The position numbers and the translations under genes were made by a program. Source: CAVUQH01 sp963774445 (GTDB lineage Bacteria > Myxococcota_A > Polyangia > Haliangiales > Haliangiaceae). Taken from it: a stretch of DNA of 64,000 nucleotides. The stretch's first letter is position 1, and each line of letters begins with the position of its first letter. This document shows, piece by piece, positions 44,278-53,087 of this stretch. Under the pieces are notes generated by a model. It saw nothing but the letters and a program-made list of their open reading frames with translations. It did not search any database and was not told the DNA's origin. The DNA is taken from assembly GCA_963774445.1 (NCBI GenBank), contig CAVZFC010000022.1:186001-250000 (forward strand). Reading direction: 5' to 3'.

Positions 44278-45714
44278 ATGAGCTGGATGCGAAGCGTACT
44301 GCGCTGGTTGGAGGATCGCACGGGCGTCGGCCAGGCGATCGGCAAGCTGGCCCGCCACCCGGTGCCGCCCAGGACCGGTTGGATGTATGTGTTCGGCAGC
44401 GCCACGCTGGTGGTGTTCATCGTGCAGATCGTCACCGGCGTCGCGCTGGCGGCGCTGTACGTGCCGTCGGCCGGACACGCCTACGACAGCCTGCGCTACA
44501 TCCAGGACCGGGCGACGCTCGGCTGGCTGGTGCGCGGCATGCACTACGTCGGTGCGTCGCTGATGGTCATCCTGGTCGGCATCCACGCCATCCGCGTCTT
44601 CTTGACCGGCTCGTTCAAGTTCCCGCGCGAGATGGGTTGGATCAGCGGCGCGCTGCTGTTGCTGCTGACGCTGGGCATGGGCTTCACCGGGCAGCTGTTG
44701 CGCTGGGATCAGAACGGGCTGTGGTCGGTGGTCGTCGGCGCCGAGCAGGCCGGCCGCACGCCGCTGATCGGCAAGACCGTCGCCCACGCCATCCTCGGCG
44801 GACAGGTGGTCGGCGACGAGACCCTCAGCCGCTTCTTCTCGCTCCACGTCTTCATGATCCCGGCGATGATCTTCGCCATCCTCGGCCTGCACCTGTTCCT
44901 GGTCTTCCGCAACGGCATCTCGGAGCCGCCGGTCGCCGGGCAGCCGGTCGAGCGCAAGACCTACCGCCAGCGCTACCGCGACCTGCTCGAGCACCGCGGC
45001 CGCCCGTTCTGGCCCGACGCCGCCTGGCGCGACGTGCTGTTCGCCGTGCTGGTGATCGCCGTGCTGGTGATCCTGGCCTGGAGCATCGGCGCGCCGTCCG
45101 TCAACCGGCCGCCCGACCCGACCAACATCAACGCCGACCCGCGCCCCGACTGGTACCTGTTGTGGTACTTCGCCCTGCTGGCGCTATTGCCGCCGGGAAG
45201 CGAGGCGTACGTGATCATCGGCGGCCCGCTGCTCTTCGTCCTGGTGCTGATCTGCCTGCCGCTGGTGTTCGGCACCGGCGAGCGGCACCCGCGCCGCCGG
45301 CCGTGGGCCGTGGGCGCGGTGCTGGTGGTGGTGACGATGATCGGCGCGCTGTCGGTGGAAGGCTACCTATCGCCGTGGTCTCCCGACTTCTCGGCCAAGC
45401 CGCTGCCGGTGGCGGTCGTCGGCACCGACAGCGGCCCGGTCGCTCGCGGCGCAGAGCTGTTCCACGACAAGGGCTGCGAGTATTGCCACCGGATCGACGG
45501 CTACGGCGGGCGTCGCGGTCCCGACCTGTCCCGCGTGGCCGATCGGCTGACGCGGGATCAGATGATCATCCGCATCATGAACGGCGCGACCAACATGCCG
45601 GCGTTCGCCGACATCCTGACCCCCGGCGAGCTGTCGCGGATCCTGACCTTCCTCGGTACCCGGACGGCGGCCAAGCCGACCGGCAGCGCCGCGCCCGCGT
45701 CGCCGTCGCCGTGA
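44278..45714 (+). CDS. Cytochrome b fused to cytochrome c (bc complex)
   Basis: A 478-residue membrane protein. The N-terminal part (about residues 1-220) is a cytochrome b6-type four-helix unit with haem-binding His in RGMHYVGASLMVILVGIHAIRVF and FFSLHVFMIPAMIFAILGLHLFLVF, and the quinol-site WDQNGLW. Residues about 250-370 form the b6 subunit IV-like helices (INADPRPDWYLLWYFALLALLPPG, with the PDWY motif). A cytochrome c domain ends the protein (CEYCH, Cys400-His404; GPDLSRVADRL; Met in ATNMPAFAD). With the Rieske protein it forms a quinol-oxidising bc complex whose own haem c can pass electrons to CoxB. Confidence 0.92.
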   Translation: MSWMRSVLRWLEDRTGVGQAIGKLARHPVPPRTGWMYVFGSATLVVFIVQIVTGVALAALYVPSAGHAYDSLRYIQDRATLGWLVRGMHYVGASLMVILVGIHAIRVFLTGSFKFPREMGWISGALLLLLTLGMGFTGQLLRWDQNGLWSVVVGAEQAGRTPLIGKTVAHAILGGQVVGDETLSRFFSLHVFMIPAMIFAILGLHLFLVFRNGISEPPVAGQPVERKTYRQRYRDLLEHRGRPFWPDAAWRDVLFAVLVIAVLVILAWSIGAPSVNRPPDPTNINADPRPDWYLLWYFALLALLPPGSEAYVIIGGPLLFVLVLICLPLVFGTGERHPRRRPWAVGAVLVVVTMIGALSVEGYLSPWSPDFSAKPLPVAVVGTDSGPVARGAELFHDKGCEYCHRIDGYGGRRGPDLSRVADRLTRDQMIIRIMNGATNMPAFADILTPGELSRILTFLGTRTAAKPTGSAAPASPSP

Positions 45715-45723
45715 CCGCCGCCG

Positions 45724-46032
45724 TTAGCGGCACCAGACCGCGGTCGTCGTCGGCACGTACACGCCCGCCGTGATGATGCCAATCAGCAGCCCGACCGGTC
45801 CGACGTACGTCAACACGCGCAGCGGCGGCCCGTGGCAGACCGCGTTGACGTCGGTGTTGGCGTCGATCGCGATGATTCCCCACAGGAGCTGATGGTTCCA
45901 CTTGGAGAACTCGGGCGGATGCGGCGGCGGCACCGGCGCCCCGTAGCTGTGCCGGTAGCAACCAGCACTGGCCGTCGCGAGGAACGCGACGAGGATCAAT
46001 GATGTGGCGATTCGGCGGATGATGGCTCGCAT
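45724..46032 (-). CDS. Small Bor-like lipoprotein
   Basis: A 102-residue protein starting at ATG 46032. The signal peptide ends in a lipobox (TASAGC). The mature part (NHQLLWGIIAIDANTDVNAVCHG, then VGLLIGIITAGVYVPTTTAVWC) resembles the short Bor-type lipoproteins, with two cysteines that may pair. It converges with the cytochrome b gene. The upstream in-frame extension is GC-rich shadow. Function unknown. Confidence 0.6.
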   Translation of the reverse strand: MRAIIRRIATSLILVAFLATASAGCYRHSYGAPVPPPHPPEFSKWNHQLLWGIIAIDANTDVNAVCHGPPLRVLTYVGPVGLLIGIITAGVYVPTTTAVWCR

Positions 46033-46161
46033 GTGGCGAGCGTCGCGCTGACCCGATCGCGTTGCAAGTTCCCGAAGTTGTGCCGGGTTTGCCCTGGATC
46101 CTTGCCCGCCGGGGCCATGTGACCCACAATCAGCACTGCCGTCCAACCGTAGGGGAGATCC

Positions 46162-46899
46162 ATGACCACATCGCGCAGCAGCCACGCCCTGGCCGTACCG
46201 GGCATCCTCCTGGTCGTCGCCTTCTTCATGCCGTGGCTCGACATCGCAGGTGTGTTCGGCGCGTCGGGATACGCGATCGCCACCCACGGCGGTCCCACCA
46301 CCCATTACCTTTACTGGTTGGTGCCGATCCTCGGCGCCCTCCTCGCGGCCACCGCCCTCGCCGATTCGAAGTCGGCGCGCAGCGTCGCCCTCCTCGTCGG
46401 CGGCCTCGTCGTCGGTACCGTTCTCTACTACATGGGCAAGATGGCTCTGTTCGGCATGAGCTGGGGCCTGTGGATGGTCATCGCCGGCTGCATCTCGCTG
46501 GTCGGCCTGGCCATCGCCAACAAGGTCGACGGCATGGCGTTCCCCGCCGTCATGGTGATCGCCGGCTTCTTCCTGCCGTGGGTGACCAGGGACGGCAGCT
46601 TCGCCAGCTGGGGCGCGACCGGTTTCGACATGGGCCGCACCTCGGTGCCGTTCACGCTCGGCCTGCTCAACCCGAAGATGGCCTACCTCGTTCCGCTCGG
46701 CGGCGTCGCCGCGCTGCTCGGCTCCACTCTCGCCCGCGGCCGCGCCGGCCGCGTCGTCGGTGGCGGCGCCGGCCTGCTGGTCCTCGGCTGGCTCGGCTAC
46801 CTCATCCTCAGCACCGTCGGCTTCTTCAGCGGCTGGGGCCTCTGGCTCACGATGGCCGCCGGCACCGCGGCGCTCGTCATGGCCCTGCGCCGCAACTAG
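46162..46899 (+). CDS. Polytopic membrane protein of unknown function
   Basis: A 245-residue protein with about seven or eight hydrophobic segments, starting at ATG 46162 behind GGGGAGATCC. Two similar halves are visible: both begin with an AFFMPW or GFFLPW motif (about residues 19-25 and 136-140), which suggests internal duplication. I do not recognise the family. A strong hairpin (46925-46952) lies 26 bp after its stop. Confidence 0.65.
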   Translation: MTTSRSSHALAVPGILLVVAFFMPWLDIAGVFGASGYAIATHGGPTTHYLYWLVPILGALLAATALADSKSARSVALLVGGLVVGTVLYYMGKMALFGMSWGLWMVIAGCISLVGLAIANKVDGMAFPAVMVIAGFFLPWVTRDGSFASWGATGFDMGRTSVPFTLGLLNPKMAYLVPLGGVAALLGSTLARGRAGRVVGGGAGLLVLGWLGYLILSTVGFFSGWGLWLTMAAGTAALVMALRRN

Positions 46900-46924
46900 C
46901 AGCCGCGGAGCGCTGGCTCACAGC

Positions 46925-46952
46925 GAAAGCCTCCCACGCTCGGGAGGCTTTC
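46925..46952. terminator. Bidirectional terminator hairpin
   Basis: A perfect 11-bp stem (GAAAGCCTCCC / GGGAGGCTTTC) with a 6-base loop, followed by GTCGTTTCTCT. It sits between the convergent genes ending at 46899 and 46962 and can end both transcripts. Confidence 0.85.
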
Positions 46953-46961
46953 GTCGTTTCT

Positions 46962-48071
46962 CTACTGAGCGGGTCGGACGACGGTAGAGGCGTCAACATC
47001 GACCGAGGTCTGCGCGAGCAGTCGGCCGTTCACCGACGCGCCGGTGCGCAGCGTGATCGCCGTTTGGCATATGACGATCCCCTCGAGATGTGCCGTGGTA
47101 CCGAGGTCCACGCTGCCGCTAACCTGCCAGAAGACGTTCTTCGGAACAGCGCCGCCCGTCAAGGTCACGCTCGTGGCGCTACTCACGGTCAGGTCCTGCG
47201 CGATCTGAAAGATCCATACGTCGTTCGGGCCGCCGTCGAGTGTGACGTCCGTGGGGATCAGAAGTCCCGTGCCCCACTTGTAGACGCCCGGATCGAGCGT
47301 CATCCCACCGATGTTGCCGGCACCGAGCTCGGTGACGTCGGGCGCGCGGCCAGCGGCCTCGGTGAGGGCCAGCTCCATGTCGCCGATCGCGGTGGTCAGC
47401 AGGGCGGGGGTGGGTTGCGCGTAGTTGGCGGCGTAGATCTTGCCGGTGACTTGCGGCGAGGTGGAGAACTCGTTGCTCGAGTCCGCCGTCAACGAAAAGC
47501 CGGTGATGAACGTGGCGGCCGCGGGGCTGACTCCGAGATTGCCGGTGACGACTGAGGTCGGCACGGTCGAAATCCCGCTCTTGGCCAGGAGCACGTAGTT
47601 TCCGGCGGTCCCGAGATTCACGGCCATTGCCGGTACCAGGGTAGTGCCAGTCGTGAACGTCCACGAGCTCGCCGCAGCGAGGTTGACCCCGGATGCGCTG
47701 CTGGCGTCAACGGTCACGGTCGCGGTGTACGTGTCGTTGCTGGCCAGGTGCGCCGTCGGCCAGAACACCGCGGCCGAGTCGCGGTAGACCACGGTGCCCG
47801 AGACTGGCACTGCCGTCGCGCCGCGGGTCAGCGTGAACGTGCTTGCGCTGAGCGTCGCGGGGTCCATCGCCTCGCTGAACGTCGCGCTGATTGTGCCGTT
47901 GAGCGCGACGTCGATCGCGCCATCGAGCGGAGCGTTAGCAGTGACAGTTGGAGTGGTGGTCTGGTCGCCGCCGTCAGCACCACCATTCGAGTTGGAGGAA
48001 CCACAAGCCGTCACGACAGACAGCAGTAACAGCGCGCTTCCGAAGCCAAACGTAGTCAATATCCTGTTCAT
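46962..48071 (-). CDS. DUF3494 ice-binding-like lipoprotein with Ig-like domain
   Basis: A 369-residue exported protein. The lipobox is at LLSVVTAC (about residues 16-23), followed by a short linker. Residues about 40-140 form a bacterial Ig/SbsA-like domain (APLDGAIDVALNGTISATFSEAMDP, TLTRGATAVPVSGTVVY). Residues about 150-365 match the DUF3494 beta-helix (AVNLGTAGNYVLLAKSGISTV, GNLGVSP, LTGGAVPKNVFWQVSGSVDLGTTAHLEGIVICQTAITLRTGASVNGRLLAQ). This fold is best known from ice-binding proteins, but many DUF3494 adhesins have no ice activity. ATG 48071 is chosen; longer readings lack a signal peptide start. Confidence 0.88.
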   Translation of the reverse strand: MNRILTTFGFGSALLLLSVVTACGSSNSNGGADGGDQTTTPTVTANAPLDGAIDVALNGTISATFSEAMDPATLSASTFTLTRGATAVPVSGTVVYRDSAAVFWPTAHLASNDTYTATVTVDASSASGVNLAAASSWTFTTGTTLVPAMAVNLGTAGNYVLLAKSGISTVPTSVVTGNLGVSPAAATFITGFSLTADSSNEFSTSPQVTGKIYAANYAQPTPALLTTAIGDMELALTEAAGRAPDVTELGAGNIGGMTLDPGVYKWGTGLLIPTDVTLDGGPNDVWIFQIAQDLTVSSATSVTLTGGAVPKNVFWQVSGSVDLGTTAHLEGIVICQTAITLRTGASVNGRLLAQTSVDVDASTVVRPAQ

Positions 48072-48329
48072 TGGTAGTCCTGTCTCTGTTGGCGGTTGAA
48101 CGACTCGGTTCAGCGGGCGCAGAAAGAGCAACAACCCCCGATCCCGCCCTCGATCCAAGTCAACGTGCTTACGCTCCCGGTTCGCTCCAACTGAACAGCC
48201 CCGTTCGTGACGCGATTGTGTTGCGCGGAGCTCGAGCGATCAGCCACCCAGGCCCGAGAAGCCCGCCGGCAGCAGACTGCCGTCGCCAAGATCGTCAACA
48301 GCGGTCGGTTTGGTGCACCATCTCCTGTC

Positions 48330-48629
48330 ATGACACCCAAGCGTTTGCTCATCGTCGGCGGGGTTGCCGGTGGCGCGTCGGCGGCGGCCCGTGCTCGCCG
48401 GTTGAACGAGGCGTGTGACATCGTCGTGTTCGACAAGGGGCCGTATGTCTCGTTCGCCAACTGCGGGCTGTCCTATTTCGTGGGCGACGTCATCCAGGAC
48501 GAGAGCAAGCTCTTGGTTGCGAGTCCCGAGCTGTTTCGCGGTCGGTTTCGCATCGACGTGCGGACCCGTCACGAGGTGACGGCCAGCGGCATCCAGACCT
48601 ACACCTCCTTCGCGGGCTCCGATGAGTAG
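48330..48629 (+). pseudogene. CoA-disulfide reductase-like fragment, 3' truncated
   Basis: A 99-codon frame starting at ATG 48330. The first 88 residues are a flavoprotein disulfide reductase N-terminus: the FAD-binding RLLIVGGVAGGASAAARARRL and the redox-active cysteine block YVSFANCGLSYFVG of the CoA-disulfide reductase/NADH oxidase family. The match stops at about HEVTA; the final residues (QTYTSFAGSDE) do not fit the family and may be the tail of another gene joined by a deletion. Full-length members have more than 400 residues. No other frame resumes the gene downstream. Confidence 0.75.
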
Positions 48630-48744
48630 ACGGAGATGGCGTGCCCGTAGTCGCTCCACATGACGGCCTCTGGCGTGGCGGGAAGCCCGCGCTTGCCTGT
48701 GATAAATTGCGATCGTTTCCCTGGGGAACAAGGAAGGGCCTGCC

Positions 48745-49671
48745 ATGAAATCACATCTCACCGCCATCCTGACGATCGGTCTGCTCGCCTGCGGAGGTGC
48801 TCATCCGGGCGCCGACACGACCCCCGCTGGCCCAACCGGCGCGGCAAACGCGGGCGACGGAAGCGCCGCGGGCGACAGCAACGACGCGGCGGCCGGCGAT
48901 AGCAGTGCAGCGGCAGGCGACGACGGCTCGACCGACAAGCCTGGCCCCAAGGCGAGCGACGCCGGGGAGTTCAAGGTCAACGAGGCTGACGCGTCATCAC
49001 GGCCCAGTCAGGGCAAGCTCCAGTCCACGGACACCGAGGCCGCGGTGCGCTTCTTCGTCGTCGACAAGGAGAAGGGGGATGGGATCAAGGGCATCGTAAT
49101 CTCGCTGACCGCGCCCTCGGGCAAGAAGTACTACACCGAGGAGACCAACGCCGACGGGTTCGCCGAGTTGCTCGTTCCGATCGGGCAGACCTACGATCTG
49201 GTCTACGTGAGCCTCGGCCGTCGCAACGTCGCGGCCAAGGTCAAGGTCGCCAACAAGCCGCGCCTGAACTTGAAGCTCACGATGCGCTACAAGCGGATCG
49301 ACTATCCGACCGGAGGGGTCACGGGTGAGGCGGCGCCGCGGTTCGTGCTCAAGGGCGTCCAGTTCGAGACCGGAAAGGCAACGCTCACGGGCGACTCGCA
49401 CGCCCGCCTCGACACCGTGGTCGAGTACATGATGCACAAGCCGTCCGCGCGCCTCGAAATTTCGGGCCACACCGACAACGTCGGCAGCAAGAAGGCCAAC
49501 AAGAAGTTGTCGCAGCGACGGGCGGATGCCGTTCGCGCCTACCTCATCTCCCAGGGCATCGACGGCAGTCGCATCGAGGCCGTCGGCTACGGCGACGCAA
49601 AGCCGATCGCGCCCAACGACACTGCCGTGGGCCGCCAGCAAAACCGGCGGATCGAGGCCACCGAGCTGTAG
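48745..49671 (+). CDS. OmpA-family peptidoglycan-binding lipoprotein
   Basis: A 308-residue protein. The signal peptide ends in a lipobox (IGLLACG, about residues 10-16). A long Gly/Ala/Asp linker (to about residue 90) leads to a carboxypeptidase-regulatory-like fold (VRFFVVDKEKGDGIKGIVISL, LVPIGQTYDLVYVSLG). The OmpA C-terminal domain follows (about 195-308): LKGVQFETGKATLTGDSHARLD, LEISGHTDNVGSKKANKKLSQRRADAVRAYLISQGI and VGYGDAKPIAPNDT with its NRRIE end. It links outer membrane and cell wall. AAGGAAGGGCC lies ahead of the ATG. Confidence 0.93.
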   Translation: MKSHLTAILTIGLLACGGAHPGADTTPAGPTGAANAGDGSAAGDSNDAAAGDSSAAAGDDGSTDKPGPKASDAGEFKVNEADASSRPSQGKLQSTDTEAAVRFFVVDKEKGDGIKGIVISLTAPSGKKYYTEETNADGFAELLVPIGQTYDLVYVSLGRRNVAAKVKVANKPRLNLKLTMRYKRIDYPTGGVTGEAAPRFVLKGVQFETGKATLTGDSHARLDTVVEYMMHKPSARLEISGHTDNVGSKKANKKLSQRRADAVRAYLISQGIDGSRIEAVGYGDAKPIAPNDTAVGRQQNRRIEATEL

Positions 49672-49693
49672 CTCCCGGCGCGACGCCGGGCGG

Positions 49694-50644
49694 CTACTGG
49701 CCGAAGGTGGTGAGGTACTGCGCGGTGGCGTCCTGGGCCGCCGACAGCGCCGCGCCGATGGCGGCATCGACTTCGCCGTAGCCCTGCCAGCAGTCCTGGT
49801 GGTCGAACCAGTAGTCGCCGAACGGATCGCACCGCGCGTCGTAGGCGTCCTCGAGCGCGCCGAGCATCGACGGCCACAGCGCCTTGGAGCCGCGTGCGGT
49901 CGTCTCGAGCAACTGGGCGCGCGAGGCGTGGGGCGCGCCCGACCAGTCGGCGCGCGCGTACCGGTCCTGCACCCCCATGGCGTAGCCCTCGAGATGGGTG
50001 TGCAGGCGGAGCGGCCAGTCGGTGGCCGCGAAGTTCGCGGTGTGCATCGGCTGGGTCATGTCGGTCATGTAGTGGAGCGACAGGCCCAGCTCGTAGCAGC
50101 CGTCCCAGAGGTTTCCGGTGGCCAGCGCCGCGTCGGCGTTGGCGGCGTGCTCGAGGGCGCGGCCCTTGGCGACCGGCGACGTCTTGCCGCGGTAGTTCTC
50201 GCCGCTGTCGGGGTCGTAGAAGTGGGACTCCCACGTCGCGCCGGACAGCGCGATCCACCAGGTGCTCGCGCCCGGGGACAGGTCGAAGTTGCCGTCGTGA
50301 TACGGCGCCTTGTAGTCGGCGTCGTACAGCCCCTGCTGCCAGCGAGACCGGCAGGTCGAATCGGTCACGAGCGCGAGCGTCGCGGCCGACACATCGGTGT
50401 GGCGCGACAGGATGTCGATGGCCCGGTCGACGATCCACAGGTGCGTGCTGTTGGCCTCCTCGCCCGTGGATTCGGTCTCCCAGAAGATGCTGCCGGGGCC
50501 CTGGTCGGCGTCCGACGGAGAGGTCGCGGAGTCAGGCGACTCCACGCCCGGCCCGACCTCGGAGGGTGGAGCGTCGCCGTCGGCCAGGCAGCCGATGGAG
50601 AGCAGCAGGTAGGTGGAGATCACGAGGGGGCCGAGGCGATGCAT
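49694..50644 (-). CDS. Zinc-dependent phospholipase C-like lipoprotein
   Basis: A 316-residue exported protein with the lipobox LLLSIGC (about residues 13-19) and a Ser/Asp linker. From about residue 53 it has features of the bacterial zinc phospholipase C (alpha-toxin/PLC) family: STHLWIVDRAIDIL, HFYDPDSGENYRG and ELGLSLHYMTDMTQPMHTANF, which carry the His/Asp/His zinc ligands, and a later Glu in LRLHTHLEGY. The family cleaves phospholipid head groups. The lipoprotein anchor suggests a surface-bound enzyme, useful for predation or lipid scavenging. Whether all ligands are complete was not checked. Confidence 0.8.
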   Translation of the reverse strand: MHRLGPLVISTYLLLSIGCLADGDAPPSEVGPGVESPDSATSPSDADQGPGSIFWETESTGEEANSTHLWIVDRAIDILSRHTDVSAATLALVTDSTCRSRWQQGLYDADYKAPYHDGNFDLSPGASTWWIALSGATWESHFYDPDSGENYRGKTSPVAKGRALEHAANADAALATGNLWDGCYELGLSLHYMTDMTQPMHTANFAATDWPLRLHTHLEGYAMGVQDRYARADWSGAPHASRAQLLETTARGSKALWPSMLGALEDAYDARCDPFGDYWFDHQDCWQGYGEVDAAIGAALSAAQDATAQYLTTFGQ

Positions 50645-50770
50645 GGTCGAGCCGTATCACACTCATGCCCGATCGAGGCCACTAACTTTCATTCACAGCG
50701 GCGAACTAATGTCAGAATATGGATTCTTCGACAGGCAATCTCGCAGCTGTCGCCAACCTGACCGAGCTCG

Positions 50771-51316
50771 GTGATCGAGTCACTACCCATCACGACGGCG
50801 TCGCTGATTCTGCGCCGTTTCGCCGTCGCGGATGCGCGCAAGGTCCTGGGGATGAGCCGGGAACGCGGCATGCGGGACTGGATCCGGGACCAGGTCTACG
50901 CGGACGAGCAAGAAGCGGCCGGGGTGTTGCGCTATCTGATCGATCAGTACGACAACCCGGATGCCCCGGCGAGGGCGCCCCTGGCCCTCGGCGTCTGCTT
51001 GCGCAGCAGCGGTGAGCTCGTCGGTCTCGTGGGGCTCAGTCCCGTGGAGCTCGGGCTGGCGGGAAGCGCCGTCGAGATCGGCTACGCGATCGAGGATGCG
51101 CATCAGGGCAAGGGGCTCGCGACCGAGGCCGCGCGCGCGACGGCGGAATGGGGAATCCTGACGTTCGGGCTGCCGGGCGTGGACGGGATCGTGGCCAGTG
51201 ACAACGTAGGCTCGTGCAGGGTGCTCGAGAAGGCGGGGTTCGTGCTGGTCGCGGAAGCGATGCGGTCGCTCCACGGCGCGACCCGGCTGGTGAGGAGGTA
51301 CCGAAAGCAGGCGTAG
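50771..51316 (+). CDS. GNAT acetyltransferase, RimJ/RimL type
   Basis: A 181-residue enzyme with the ribosomal-protein acetyltransferase pattern: LPITTASLILRRFAVADA at the start, EIGYAIEDAHQGKGLATEAARATAEWG (the acetyl-CoA site) and ASDNVGSCRVLEKAGFVLV. GTG 50771 is used. The gene lies alone between the divergent lipoprotein and the crotonase gene. Its target is unknown. Confidence 0.85.
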   Translation: MIESLPITTASLILRRFAVADARKVLGMSRERGMRDWIRDQVYADEQEAAGVLRYLIDQYDNPDAPARAPLALGVCLRSSGELVGLVGLSPVELGLAGSAVEIGYAIEDAHQGKGLATEAARATAEWGILTFGLPGVDGIVASDNVGSCRVLEKAGFVLVAEAMRSLHGATRLVRRYRKQA

Positions 51317-51363
51317 GAGGATCCGCTCCTGACAGCGCCTGCGGAGCCTGGTATGACCGGCGC

Positions 51364-52146
51364 ATGTCCGATGCGGCGACCGTTACCACCGAGCTTCGCG
51401 ACCACGTTCTGCTGATCGGGTTGAACCGGCCCGACAAGCTCAACTCGTTCGATCTGCACATGCTGCACGATCTGGCCGAGGCCTACGCTGCCTACGAGGC
51501 GAACGACCAGTTGTGGTGCGCGGTGCTGTTCGGGCACGGCGACCATTTCACCTCCGGGCTGGTGCTCAACGAGGTCGGCCCGGCGGTCGCCAGCGGCCAG
51601 CCGCTGTTTTCCGGCGGCGTCGACCCGTTGGATCTGACCGAGCCGCGGCGGACCAAGCCGGTGGTGTGCGCGGTCAAGGGCTGGTGTTTGACCATCGGTA
51701 TCGAGCTCCTGCTCGCCAGCGACATCCGCGTGGCGGCCGAGGGGACGCGCTTCCGGCAGATGGAGGTCAACCGCGGCATCATGCCGTTTGGCGGCGCGAC
51801 CCTGCGCTTGCCCCAGCTCGCCGGCTGGGGCAACGCGATGCGCTGGCTGCTGACCGGCGACGAGTTCGATGCGGCGGAGGCCCAGCGCATCGGGCTGGTA
51901 CAAGAGGTCACGCCGGCCGGCGCCGAGCTCGATCGGGCGATCGAGCTGGCCCGGCACGTCGCCGCCTGCGCACCGCTGGCGGTGCGGGCAACCCGGCGCA
52001 GCGCGATGCGCACCGTCGAGCTGGGGCCGGACGCCGCGCGCGCCAACCTCATGAACGACGCGCGCGCGCTGATGAGCAGCGAGGATGCGGCGGAGGGCGT
52101 GCGCTCGTTCATCGAGCGCCGGCCAGCCACGTTCCGCGGCAAGTAG
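51364..52146 (+). CDS. Enoyl-CoA hydratase/isomerase family protein
   Basis: A 260-residue crotonase. LIGLNRPDKLNSFDLHMLHDL, the oxyanion-hole segment GHGDHFTSGL, AVKGWCLTIGIELLLASDIRVA and MEVNRGIMPFGGATLRLPQLAG are in place. One of the two classic hydratase Glu positions is filled (MEV), but the second region (WGNAMRWLLTGD) has Arg-Trp where hydratases have Glu, so a hydratase reaction is not certain. The start ATG 51364 is followed by a normal-length protein. Substrate unknown. Confidence 0.85.
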   Translation: MSDAATVTTELRDHVLLIGLNRPDKLNSFDLHMLHDLAEAYAAYEANDQLWCAVLFGHGDHFTSGLVLNEVGPAVASGQPLFSGGVDPLDLTEPRRTKPVVCAVKGWCLTIGIELLLASDIRVAAEGTRFRQMEVNRGIMPFGGATLRLPQLAGWGNAMRWLLTGDEFDAAEAQRIGLVQEVTPAGAELDRAIELARHVAACAPLAVRATRRSAMRTVELGPDAARANLMNDARALMSSEDAAEGVRSFIERRPATFRGK

Positions 52147-52166
52147 CCTGGAGCGGGGTCGGCGCT

Positions 52167-53054
52167 CTAGAGCAGCTTGAACGCCTTGAGCCGGCGCAAC
52201 GCCCGACCCAGGTGGTGATAGATCGGCGTCGGGCTGCTGTCGTCCTTGGGCTGGTAGGCGTCGGTCAGGTACGGCAGGTACATCGAGCGGCGCAGGCTGC
52301 GCGCGCCGGTGTGCGGTGACTGCTGCACGCGGTGCCACAGGCGGCCGTCGTGGATGGTCAGGTCGCCGGGCTGGGTCTCGACGCACAGCTCGCGCGGGTC
52401 GGGCTGGTGGTCGAGGAAGTAGAGCTTGTGCGTGGCCATGTCGCGGAACCCCTGTTTGTGGGTGCCCGGGATCAGGCGCAGGCCGCCCTCGGCCGCGGTG
52501 ATGCGATCGAAGTGCAGGCCGACGTTGAGCATCTGCTTGGGCATGCGCAGATACGCCAGGTCGCGCAGGCCGTCGGTGTGCCAGCCCAGGCGCGGGTAGG
52601 CGCTGCCCGGCACGTTGAGGTAGCGGTTGATCACCGCCCCGTCTTTTTCGCGGTCGCCGACGCGGGTCTCCTTGCCGATGAGATCGCGAATGGGGCGGAA
52701 CCGGTCGTCGTGGACGAAGTCGTGAATCACCTGCGAGAAGCAGGAGGTGAACGGCAGGCGGGCGATGAACGGTGCGCCGTCGGCGCCCTTGCCGCGGAAC
52801 AGCGGGACGCCGTAGACCTTGGTCCGGTTCTCGGCCAGCCACTGGGCGGCCAGGCGATCGGCCTCGGCGCTGATGGCGTCGCACTCCTCTTGCGAGGCGA
52901 CTTCCGCGAAGACGAGGAAGCCGTGCTCGTCGAGGAACGCCCACTGCTCGGCGGTGATCACCGGACCGAGACGGAAGCGGGTGTCGAGCGGCAGGTGGCG
53001 CCCGCTCTGCGGCGGGGCGGGGACGCTGTGGGGCTGGGCTAGGGTGGCGGACAT
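52167..53054 (-). CDS. Phytanoyl-CoA dioxygenase (PhyH) family protein
   Basis: A 295-residue Fe(II)/2-oxoglutarate oxygenase-type protein. The iron facial triad fits LGWHTDGLRD (His-x-Asp) and DGRLWHRVQQ (distal His), followed by the 2-oxoglutarate Arg region. Start FLDEHGFLVFAEV is typical of PhyH proteins. It is adjacent to the TetR gene on the same strand, 33 bp downstream of it, and lies downstream of the palindromic operator, so it is likely under that regulator. The oxidised substrate is unknown. Confidence 0.88.
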   Translation of the reverse strand: MSATLAQPHSVPAPPQSGRHLPLDTRFRLGPVITAEQWAFLDEHGFLVFAEVASQEECDAISAEADRLAAQWLAENRTKVYGVPLFRGKGADGAPFIARLPFTSCFSQVIHDFVHDDRFRPIRDLIGKETRVGDREKDGAVINRYLNVPGSAYPRLGWHTDGLRDLAYLRMPKQMLNVGLHFDRITAAEGGLRLIPGTHKQGFRDMATHKLYFLDHQPDPRELCVETQPGDLTIHDGRLWHRVQQSPHTGARSLRRSMYLPYLTDAYQPKDDSSPTPIYHHLGRALRRLKAFKLL

Positions 53055-53087
53055 GAACGACCTCGCAACGGTGATGTGGATGATCGG

